Source: Sesamum alatum (Eukaryota; Streptophyta; Magnoliopsida; Lamiales; Pedaliaceae). Taken from it: a DNA stretch of 64,000 nt. Location: positions 186,001 to 250,000 of the forward strand of contig JACGWO010000012.1 in the NCBI GenBank assembly GCA_034509735.1, read 5' to 3'. How positions within the stretch are numbered: position 1 is the first letter of the stretch; every line of letters begins with the position of its first letter. Shown piece by piece: positions 1 through 10,000 of the stretch. The notes under the pieces are model-generated. The model saw nothing but the letters and a program-made list of their open reading frames with translations, did not search any database and was not told the DNA's origin. Both the position numbers and the translations under genes were made by a program.

Positions 1-1605
1 CTAATACTCAACACAATCGTAGTAAACACCTTGTGCTTTCAGTCCTTATCATTGACTGATAGATGACTCATTTTTTGCTATAAATGTATTCGTATTGACT
101 CTAATAATCAATATTAAAGCCACTCTTAGCTTGTACGACTAGGACAACATCTTATTCAACATAAAAATGCACTAGGACTACATCTAGAACACTCTTTTGA
201 GTCATGGACTCAGCTTTGTACCTTTGTGCAACGACAAACTCCTTTAAACAAGTTTAGACACTAATGCACTTTTATGTTTGCCATATTGAGGGCTTGGAGA
301 ACCTTCGTAATCATTCGTACGTCCGGATACATTCCTAATACTCAACACAATCGTAGGAAACACCTTGTGCTTTTAGTCCTTATCATTGACTGATAGATGA
401 CTCATTTTTTGCTATAAATGTATTCGTTTTGACTCTAATAATCAATATTAAAGCCACTCTTCGATTGTACGACTAGGACTCCATCTTATTCAACATAAAA
501 ATGCACTAGGACTACATCTAGAACGCTCTTTCAAGCAATGGACTCAGCTTTGCGCAATGATAAACTCCTTTAAACAAGTTTAGACACTAATGCACTTTTA
601 TGTTTGCCATATTGAGGGCTTGGAGAACCTTCATAATCATTCGTACGTCCGGATACATTCCTAATACTCAACACAATCGTAGGAAACACCTTGTGCTTTC
701 AGTCCTTATCATTGACTGATAGATGACTCATTTTTTGCTATAAATGTATTCGTATTGACTCTAATAATCAATATTAAAGCCACTCTTCGATTGTACGACT
801 AGGACTCCATCTTATTCAACATAAAAATGCACTAGGACTACATCTAGAACACTCTTTTGAGTCATGGACTCAGCTTTGTACCTTGTGCAACGACAAACTC
901 CTTTAAACAAGTTTAGACACTAATGCACTTTTATGTTTGCCATATGAGGGCTTGGAGAACCTTCGTAATCATTCTTACGTCCGGATACATTCCTAATACT
1001 CAACACAATCGTAGTAAACACCTTGTGCTTTCAGTCCTTATCATTGACTGATAGATGACTCATTTTTTGCTATAAATGTATTCGTAATTGACTCTAATAA
1101 TCAATATTAAAAGCCACTCTTAGCTTGTTACGACTAGGACAACATCTTATTCAACATAAAAATGCACTAGGACTACATCTAGAACACTCTTTTGAGTCAT
1201 GGACTCAGCTTTGTACCTTTGTGCAACGACAAATTCCTTTAAACAAGTTTAGACACTCATGCAGTTTTATCTTTGCCATATCGAGGGCATGGAGAACCTT
1301 CATAATCAATCATACGTCCGGATACATGCCTAATATTCAACACAATCGTAGGTATCACCTTGAGCTTTCAGTCCTTACAAATTGACATATAGATGACTCA
1401 TTTTTTGCTATAATATAGTTGTATTGACTCTCATAGTCAATATTAAAAGTCACTCTTCAATATGATTAGACTCCATCTTATTCAATATAAAAAATGCACT
1501 AGTACTACATCTAAAACACTCTTTTGGGCCATGGACTCAACTTTGTACCTTTGCACAACGACAAACTCCTTTAAACAAATTTATACACTTGTTCCCTTTT
1601 ATCTC
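1..1605 (+). repeat. Tandem satellite block 1 (~330-bp monomer)
   Basis: Head-to-tail copies of an AT-rich monomer. The landmark ctaatactcaacacaatcg recurs at 1, 334, 661 and 992, giving spacings of 333, 327 and 331 bp. Each monomer carries, in order, the cacaatcgtaggaaacacc block, a ctataaatatattcg TATA-like tract, gactaggactccatctt, gagccatggactcag, caacgacaaactccttt, ctttgccatatcgaggg and gtacgtccggatacatg. The first three monomers are very alike. The last one before the LINE belongs to a second subtype marked by aaatttatacacttgttccc. Short ORFs here, such as 1125-1385, are chance openings in the repeat. No gene is seen. Confidence 0.97.
1590..1604. repeat. Target-site duplication, left copy (LINE-A)
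   Basis: The sequence tgttcccttttatct lies next to the LINE poly-A tail, which reads as T9 on the plus strand (1606-1614). It matches the right-hand copy at 7017-7033 apart from a 2-base insertion there. A duplication of about 15 bp beside a poly-A tail is the signature of L1-type target-primed reverse transcription. It belongs to a satellite monomer of the 'ttccc' subtype. Confidence 0.85.
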
Positions 1606-2008
1606 TTTTTTTTTAGGTAAATGTAAATTTCATAAATAAAAATGAGTGTTTACAACAATGACAAAGGCAAAACCGCCTTGTCCGGAGGGTGCACCAAGGA
1701 AGGCAACAGTGATTCAAGCGATCCTGGGCACAAAGCAACATCAACAATCAATCCCAACAAGGGCAAAGGGGAAACACAACCAACAAGCCATTTCAAAGCG
1801 AAGTCAATGGCAGGAAAACAAAAGAACAGACCAATCATGGCAGCAAGCCGGCCCAAAAACATCAAGGGGGAATTCAACAAGGCAGCCCCAAAAACAGCAA
1901 TCAACAGTCAACAACAATCATCAATCAACAAGAACCAGCATTATCAACAGGGAGGCTCCATGGGATACGCCAAAGGCGGAAAAAGGGCAAAAGTTTGAAG
2001 CGTGGGCT
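1606..2008 (-). other. LINE-A 3' UTR and poly-A tail
   Basis: This is the non-coding tail downstream of ORF2. On the minus strand it is rich in TTG and TGTT runs and ends TTTACATTTACCT followed by A9. The same ending, TTTACCTTTACCT plus A8, closes LINE-B at 62595. A shared TTTGTGCCCAGGAT stretch also marks the two as one family. Plus-strand ORFs at 1642-2071 are the antisense of this low-complexity tail and are not genes. Confidence 0.8.
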
Positions 2009-4819
2009 TCAAGTCATCTCCGCGGATACGTGAGCGAACCTGCTCAAGAACAAGATCCACCAAAGCATTAACTGAAAGGGAGGAGCTTTGGAATCTACGA
2101 GAATTACGCGCTCACGCCAAATCTGATAAACAAGCGAGGCAAGAGTGGCACGGTATCCTGCGTTAATGATATGTTTACCACGCCATCGAATGGAGGCCCA
2201 TCTGATGCCTAAACTCCACGAAGAATGAGGCCATTGGATTTTGGTACGCTGTCTAAGGAGGGAAAGGCACCTCCGGGAGAAAGTGAAATCAAAGAAGAGG
2301 TGAGCGTGGCTCTCAGCCATACCGCACTCCCAAGAGTCCGGTGGGCACCAAGGCTATATCCATGGTAGAGAGACGCTCTCTAATAGCGAGCCACAGAATA
2401 AAAAGATTTCGGTGAATGTGGAAAGGGCCATGGAATAAGGAAGACCACTCCACCTTCGGTCCGGGGGGTTGGAAAGATGGCCAGAGCGTCTGAGTTAGAG
2501 AGTGTACCGCTATGGAGCTCCAAAAGAATCCGAGATGGTCCAGGGGAAGATCGAGGGAGAGCAGTCAAGATATCAAAAAGCTCAAAGTTTGTGATAGACC
2601 AGTTCCATTGCCCCAATCGGATGACAGACCCCAAAGATACGTCAATGGATGCCAGTGATGGCGGGACCCCGGGGAAACCATTGTGAATGAGAACACCCCG
2701 GGGCGTCCGCACGGCAAAAGAGGATAAGGTCATCAGCAAAGGAAAGACAGACAAGGCCCAGTTCCTTGCATTGCGGGTGAAATGTAAAGGGTTTTCAGCA
2801 ATGGATTTTTTGGAGCTGGAGATGGAAGACTTCCATGCATAAGACGAAGAGGTAGGGGGAGAGCGGATCTCCCTGTCGAAGTCCCCTACTACCTTGGAAA
2901 AATCCGTGGGGCTCACCATTGAGGCAAATGGAGAATGAAGTGTGGTAATGCATTCCTCAATCCATGCAATGAGGATATCCGGGAATTGGAAGAGTCGAAG
3001 TACAGCAATAATGAAGTCCCACTCGAGAGAGTCGAAAGCTTTTCGAAGGTCAACTTTAAGCGCAGCTCTAGCTGGACCACTTTTCCGGTTGTACCCGCTG
3101 AATAGCTCTTGGCAAGAAGAGGATGTTGTCCGAAATTCTTCTTCCTGGAACAAAGGCATTTTGTGACGGGCTGATAATGTGTTCAAGGACTGGTTTGATG
3201 CACTGAACAATGATCTTAAAGATGACCTTGTAGAGGATATTACAGCAAGAGATTGGACGAAAGTCATTCACAAACCCCGGGAGTTGAACTTTTGGGACAA
3301 GAGTAATGATGGTGGCATTGACTTGCTTAAGAATTCTACCGGAGAGGAAGAATTTCCCGAATAGCAGCAACAAATTCATCACCAATAATGGGCCAAGCAG
3401 CTTTGAAGAAAGCAGATGAGAAGCCATCAGGATCAGGAGATTTATCATCCGGAATGTCAAAAAAGAGCCGATTTGATGTTCACCGTGTGTAACCGGTCGG
3501 GTCATTCCAGAGCTTAACTCAGCAAGGATAGAATAGCGAAGGAAAGGAACCAAGCGGCTCAGTGAGACAGTGGATCGTCTTCTAGGGCCCCCGAGTAGGT
3601 GCTCATAAAAGTTCACGAATTCAGATTGCACCTCATTTGGTGAAGTGAGAAGGGCTCCGTCATTATTGTGGATTTGGAAGACACGAAGCGCTGAACATCG
3701 TGCAGCCACTTTCTGGAAGAATAATTTCGAGCAATCATCACCCCCTTTAAGCCAAAGCATTTTTATCTTTGTTTAAGCATTTCCAATTCAAGAGAGGTAG
3801 CACGCGCAACAAGGATTTTGCACAGGCGCTCAATCTGCAGGAGGAGAGGATTGGTGCCGAAGTCGGATCAAGTGAGTCTGCACAATAGCTAAGAATTCCG
3901 AAGCCATTTTGACATTGGCCGATAAGTCACCCTTTTTCCTTCCTCATACGATGGAAAATAGGTTTGAGGAGCTTAAGTTCCTCGTGACTGAGTACAGAGA
4001 AGTCCCATGAATAGGAGCAGCCCAAGTCTTACCAACTTTCGAAAGAAAACCATGGCAAGCAATAAGGAAGTTGTCAAATCGGAACATGGTGGACGGGGGG
4101 GGGGGGGGGCATGTCCCTGGAGAACAAGAGGAGAATGATCTGAAGTCCGGGGAGTGCTGCATAAAACAGATGAACCAGGCCATTTGGAGATCCATTCATC
4201 ATTAGCCAAAGCTCGTCAAGGCGCTTCCAAAGGCTGCGTGCCCGTCACTACAATTATGCCAAGTGAAGCGCGCACCAGAGGTGGGGGAGATGTAATAAAC
4301 CAGAGCAAGAGATACAGTTGCTAAATTCCTCCATACCCGTTCTCGAATATCCCCCGAAACACCACAGACTTCACTCAAATCAATAACTGCATTAAAATCA
4401 CCAAGGACAAGCCAAGGAAAAGCATCAGCAGATAAAGAGAGTTCATACAGTTTAGACCAGAGATCGCGGCGAGCGATAGAATCATTTGCACCGTAAGCAA
4501 AGGTAATAAAGCAGAAATCATGCGAGCAACGCATGGTGACACGACAATGCACAAATTGGGGCCCAGAGTCTATAACATCAATATCAAGTTCAGAATTGTT
4601 CCACGCAATCCATAAGCGGTTACCGGGCCCAGAATAGTTAATAAACCAACTCCAATTGGGGAGTAAGTGTACCCTTATTTGATTAATATTTTGGTGGGAG
4701 ACTCTTGTTTCAAGGAGACCAATGAGATGGAGTCAAAATTCATGGACAAGCGAAGCAACAGCTTGTTGGTGGTCTTGGCGGTTAAGACCCCGCACATTCC
4801 AAGCGGCTGCTCTAATCAT
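2009..4819 (-). pseudogene. LINE-A ORF2: endonuclease-reverse transcriptase, decayed
   Basis: Replication protein of an L1-type LINE: it nicks the target and reverse-transcribes the LINE RNA. The start ATG (4819-4817) opens a WNVRGLN endonuclease motif. LLETRV and LVLGDFNAV follow, and the latter (near 4400) is the conserved GDFN of the AP-endonuclease fold. RT motifs run from 3760 down: LKGGDDCSKLFFQKV linker, RPISCCNILYK, FVPGRRISDNIL, and VDLRKAFDSLEW. The catalytic FADDLILF is intact at 2740-2717 but lies in a different frame from the preceding block, so a frameshift separates them. The 2320-2009 segment (AESHAHLFF, LVYQIWRER) matches the zf-RVT-like C-terminus. An in-frame TGA follows the first ~26 codons, and a run of 15 C/G at 4095-4109 breaks the endonuclease. 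The ATG overlaps the ORF1 stop as ATGA. The family call is firm and the exact C-terminal end is approximate. Confidence 0.9.
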
Positions 4820-6775
4820 TTGTAACCTTGCGGGGGGCTGCGTTTGTTAGGGCCCGGAGAGGTCAAATCAGCATCAAGTGGTAGCTCACCCAGAGCATCA
4901 AATGGATTATGGGTGGGGATGCTCTCAATGTTCCCGTTAGGGAGAGGAGCCAAGCCGTTGGCGGAAAGCCCGAGGGGGGCGATCAGAAGGGGCTGGGGAA
5001 TGCGCAAGAGTGCAAGCTGGAGGGTCCACAGGAGATGAGGCCCGAGGAGGGGCAACCGGGTATTTTTAAGTGCCTGTTCTGGAATGGTGTTTCACCGGCG
5101 CAATCTCAGAGGTTGCGGTCCGAGGAGGGGCTTGTTTCGGAATGTAGATAGCAGGCGATTGTTTTGTCGGCTTCTTTCAATGAAGGACAAGCTTGGCCGA
5201 GTGGCCGAGGGAGCAACATGTTCGACATTTAGGGGGAATCCATTCATATTCAATGTCAATCCGGCATGGGGATTCCGATCCGTCTTCTAAAGGGATCATG
5301 ATGATAATGTGCTTGGGAAGAGTAGAGGAGTAATCAAGCATAACGCATACACGAGCGAAATCCAGCCTCGTGCATGCCTTTTGTGATAGCGTCGTTGTAA
5401 AGTGGTTTGCCGATACCGCTAGCAATGGTGCTCAAACCCTCATTTGTCCATAGTTCAACAGGAAGGTGCCAAATGCGGATCCAAACAGGGACTTGTGTGT
5501 GGGCTTTGCTTTCTTAAGACCATTCCCGGTACCAACGTTGAAGAACAATGGGCTGACCTTGGAAGAGCAAGGGCGCTCTCAATAATCTCATCCATAGCCA
5601 AAGAATTTTTCAAATGTAAAGAAGAAGAAACCGTTAGTGGTGGCTGTCACTTCTTTGATACCGGGCCAATTTGCATGAATGAAATCCCGGAAGGGGAAGA
5701 AAGGGGGTTTGCGTCCAAGGAGATATCCAACCGCCGTTGTTTCCCATCGTTTAGAACCATTTTTAATCATGTCAAGAGAGGGTCGAACAATCACTTCTCT
5801 GTTTTGGAATTCCGGCGGGATAAACCGCAAGGACTTCTTTTTCGATAGCTCGCAAGAGGTAGCAAAGGCATCATTACAAGCATTCAGCCCACAAGACACA
5901 TTCGAACTACTCGGATATTTAGTTTTAGGAGAGGGATAATGTAAGAGCGGCGCAGCGAATCAAGAACTTTAGGTGGATCAATTCAAAAGACCCGAAGCAA
6001 TTCAGTGAATCAGCATTAATATCCAGGGCAACCGGAGCATTTTTTGCAGCCAAAGTGATGGGCGAATCTTTCTTGAAAGAGGAAGGGGAGTCATGATTAC
6101 CTTGAGCTCCAGCAAGAGTGTTGAAAGGAGGTGAACTAAGCGCTGAATCAAAAGCCGAAGGCTGATTTCCATTGGTGGCCAAGGGTGAACCATTAGTCTT
6201 ATCCCGCTGCAAGGGAGGGCTCCTTTGCTTAAGGTTGCTGGAGCAGCGACTAAGAGCATCCAGGTATTGAAGGAGTTTGTTGCTGGTTTAACACACAAAG
6301 ACGGAGGAGGGATTTCCATGTTCGGTAGCGGGGGAGGAGAGCAAATAGCCGGCGAATGTGAGCCTGTTTTGTGAACGTTTTTTCAGCATTGTGGGATGGA
6401 GGTGAAAAGGCCTCCAACAGCCAAAGAAGGTGAAGAGACACCATGTTCTGCAACCAAAGGGTTGGCCTCAAAAACCCTAGCAGGCGGGTGGTGGAAGTTG
6501 AAGAGTCGCTTGCTAGCGAGCTCGCCGGTGGAATGTGAAGAGATGTTCCTATTAGCACGTCTAGGCTCTAGAGGGATGCGATATGGGTGAGTTCATGCTC
6601 GGAGGTGGGCTTGAGGGCTGGTGGAGCCACCAAAATCGAGAGTCTATTTTCTAGCGACATAAGGAGCCATATTGTTCTTGCCATAATTCTTTTGACAGTA
6701 GCTTCAAAGCTTCTAATCCATGAGAGTTTCCCGGTCACCCATGATTCTTTTTGCAAGAGAAGCAAATTTAGCCAT
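4816..6775 (-). pseudogene. LINE-A ORF1: nucleic-acid-binding gag-like protein, decayed
   Basis: Plant LINE ORF1 proteins bind the element RNA. The frame here is split among several segments. The N-terminal part (from a possible ATG at 6775-6773) is Ser/Pro-rich and weakly conserved. The central part (about 5899-5588) reads WETTAVGYLLGRKPPFFPF and NGFFFFTFE, the pattern of the DUF4283 domain. The next part (5425-5177) contains FARVCVMLDYSSTLPKH and the knuckle PPKCRTCCSLGHSAK; the knuckle's fourth metal ligand is lost at a frame break. The tail (5055-4816) is Pro-rich, contains NPFDALGELPLDAD, and ends in a TGA that overlaps the ORF2 ATG. The same motifs occur in LINE-B ORF1. The start codon is uncertain. 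Confidence 0.85.
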
Positions 6776-6995
6776 GCTGAAGTCTTTTCGAAAAACTCTC
6801 AAGATTCCCCTCCAACGTTGAGGTCGCTTGTGGGAAACGGGCCCTCGTCGCAATCAGCAAAATGTTCCTCTTCATCCTCACCCGGTTCCTCCTTCAATTG
6901 GCGGTGGAGGAAGAAGGTGATGGGTATGTTTTGGAGAGGAGGGTAGTGTGTGAGTGCATGAGAGAGGTTGGAGAGAATTTTCAGCCATCTTTTTT
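6776..6995 (-). other. LINE-A 5' leader
   Basis: This is the presumed 5' UTR of LINE-A. On the minus strand it starts AAAAAAGATGGCTG and continues with CT-rich sequence (CTCTCCAACCTCTCTCATGC, ACACACTACCCTCC). LINE-B begins with similar CT/AC-rich sequence (ctctcacacactacacgc at 59676 onward), which supports this being the true 5' end. An internal promoter would be expected here for an L1-type element, but I see no diagnostic box. Confidence 0.55.
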
Positions 6996-7016
6996 AAAGG
7001 AGTTTTGTCGTTGCGC
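6996..7016 (-). repeat. 21-bp inverted satellite scrap at the LINE-A 5' junction
   Basis: The plus strand reads aaaggagttttgtcgttgcgc, which is split here as aaaggagttttg and tcgttgcgc. Its reverse complement is the satellite block gcgcaacgac-aaactccttt with one extra A. It sits between the LINE leader and the right target-site duplication and is inverted relative to the surrounding array. It was therefore acquired with the LINE, either by template switching or as a 5' transduction. Confidence 0.8.
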
Positions 7017-7033
7017 TGTTCCCTTTATTATCT
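7017..7033. repeat. Target-site duplication, right copy (LINE-A)
   Basis: The sequence tgttccctttattatct matches the left copy at 1590-1604 with two extra bases. The satellite monomer then continues in phase with ttgccatatcgag. Together the two copies define the complete LINE-A insertion. Confidence 0.8.
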
Positions 7034-10000
7034 TTGCCATATCGAGAGGCTTGGCGACCTTCGCAATCAATCGTATGTTCGGATACATGCCTAATACTCA
7101 ACACAAATCGTAGGAAACAACTTGTGTTTTCAGTCCTTATCATTGACTGATAGATGACTCTTTTCTGGCTTATAAATATATTCGTATTTGCCTCTAATAT
7201 TCATTATTAAAGCCACTCTTCGATTATATGACCAGGACTCCATGTTATTAAACATTAAAATGCACTAGCACTACATCTCAAAGACTCTTTTGAGCCATGG
7301 ACTGAGCTTCGTACCTTTGCACAATGACAAACTCCTTTAAACAAGTTTAGACACTAATCCACTTTTATTTTTGCAATATCGAGGGCTTGGAGAACCTTAA
7401 TAATCAATCATACGTTCGGATACATGCCTAACACTCAACACAATCGTAGGAAACACCTTGTGCTTTTAGTCCTTATCATTAACTGATAGATAACTCATCT
7501 TTTCCTATAAATATATTCATATCTACTCTAATACATCAATATTAAGCCAGCTCCTTCGATTATATGACTAGGACTCCATCTTATTCAACATAAAAATGCA
7601 CTAGTACTACGTCTAAAACACTCTTTTGAGCCATTGACTCAGCTTTGTACCTTTGCACAACGACAAAAACTCCTTTTAAAAAAATTTAGACACTTATTCC
7701 CTTTTTTATCTTGCCATATCAAGGGCTTGGTTCAACCTTCATAATAAATCGTTCGTCCGGGATACATGTTAATACTCAACACAATCGTAGGAAACACCTT
7801 GTGTGTTTAGTCCTAATCATTAACTGATAGATGACTCATTTTTTGCTATAAATATATTCGTAATGACTCTATAAGTCTATATGAAAGCCACTCTGTCGAT
7901 TATATGACTAGGACTCCATCATATTCAACATACAAATGCAACTAGTACTACACCTGAAAGACACTCTTTTGAGCCATGGACTCAGCTTCATACGTTGCAC
8001 AACGACAAACTCTTTTAGACAAATTTAGACTACTTATTCCCTTTGTTATCTTTTGCCATATCGAGTGTCAACCTTCATAATCAATCGTACGTCCGGATAC
8101 ATGTTTAATTACTCAACACAATCCTAGGAAACACACTTGTGTTTCACTTCCATCTGTATACAACATAAAAATGCACTAGGACTACATCTAGAACACTCTT
8201 TTGAGTCATGGGACTCAGCTTTGTACCTTTGGCGCCAACGACAAACTCTTTTAAACATGTTTAACACTAATTTACTTTTATCTTTGCCATATCGAGGGGT
8301 TGGAGAACCTTCATAATCATCGTACGTCCGGATACATGCCTAATACTAGACACAATCGTAGGAAAACACCTTGAGCTTTCAGTCCTTATCATTGACATAT
8401 TGATGATTCACTTTTTCGCTATAAATATAGTCGTATTGACTCAAATAGTCATATTAAAACCACTCTCGACTACTATGATTAGACTCCATCTTATTCAACA
8501 TTTAAAATTACTAGTACTACATCTAATACACTCTTTTTGAAGCCATGGACTAAGCTTTGTACCTTTGCCAGAACGACAACTGCTTTTAAAAAAAATTTTT
8601 AGACACTTATTCCCTTTTATCTTTTGCCATATCGAGGGCTTGGTCAACCTTCATAATCAATCGTCCGTCCGGATACATGTCTAATACTCAACACAATCGT
8701 AGGAAACACCTTGTGTTTTCAGTCCTTACCATTGACTTATAAATGACTCATTTTTGGCTATAAAATATATTCGTATTGACTCTAATAATCAATATGAAAC
8801 GCCACTCTTCGATTATAGGACTATGTCTCCATCTTATTCAACATACAAATGAACTAGAACTACACCTAAAACACTCTTTTGAGTCATGGACTCAGTTTTC
8901 TACCTTTGCACAACAACGACAACTCTTCTAAACAAATTTAGACACTTATCCCTTTATCTTTGCCATATTGAGGGCCATCTGGTCAACCTTCATAATCAAT
9001 CGTCTCGTACGTCCGTATATAACATGTTCTAAGACTCAACACATCGTAGAAAACAACTTGTGTTTCTCCAGTCCTTATCATTCACTGAAGATGACTCATT
9101 TTTTCTATAAATATATTCATATTGACTCTAATAATACATATTAAAGCTCTCTTCAGTTATATTGAATACGACTCCATTCTATCAACATAAAAATGCACTT
9201 AGGACTACATCATTAGAACATTCTTTTGAGTCATGGACTCAGCTTGTGATACCTTTGCGCAACGACAATACTCCTTTAAACAATGTTTAGACACTAACTG
9301 GCACTTTTATCTTTGCATATCGACGGCTTGGAGAACTGCTTCATAATCAATCATACGTCCGGTTATACAATGCCTAATACTCGACACAATCGTCCGGTAG
9401 GTAGCACACCTGGTCATGCTTTTCAGTCCTGTCATCAGCATTTGATATATAGATGACTCAATTTTTGGCTATAAAATATAGTCGTATTGACTCAAAATAG
9501 TTCAATACACTTAAAGCCACTCTTCGACATATATAGATTAGACTCCATCTTATTCAACATAATTTGAACTAATGCACTTTTATCTTGCCATATCGAGGCT
9601 TGGTTAACCTTCGCAATCAATCATATGTTCGGATACATGCCTAATACTCGAACACATCGTAGGAAACACCTTGAGCTTTCAGTCCTTATTCATTGACATA
9701 TAGTGATCTCATTTTTGCGCTATAAAATATAGTCGTATTGACTCTAATAGTTATCGTATTCAACGAAAATAGCACTAGTACCTACATCTAAACCACTCTT
9801 TTGACCCATGGACTCAGCTTTTGTACCTTTTTGCACAACGACATATACTCCTTTAAACAAATAAGACACTTATTCCCTCTTTATCTTTGCCATTATCGAG
9901 GGCACTTTTGGTCAACTTTTTCGCAATCAATCATTATGTTATATACATGGCCCAAATCGATATGAAACACATCTTGTGTTTTCAGTCCTTACCACTTGAG

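Larger units (their letters stand above)
1606..7016 (-). mobile_element. LINE-A, near full-length plant L1-type retrotransposon
   Basis: A non-LTR retrotransposon on the minus strand, inserted in the satellite. Reading from 7016 down it holds a short 5' leader, ORF1 (DUF4283-like domain and CCHC-type knuckle), ORF2 (AP-endonuclease, reverse transcriptase, zf-RVT-like C-terminus), a GT-rich 3' UTR and a poly-A tail seen as T9 at 1606-1614. Target-site duplications of about 15 bp flank it (1590-1604 and 7017-7033), so the insertion is complete. The coding frames are broken by frameshifts and stops, so it is a dead copy. Its GC content is visibly higher than that of the satellite. It belongs to the same family as LINE-B at 59676-62595. 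Confidence 0.93.

Noticed and set aside
1642..2071. Two overlapping plus-strand ORFs of 118 and 141 codons
   Set aside because: They are antisense to the low-complexity 3' UTR of LINE-A, which is read on the minus strand.
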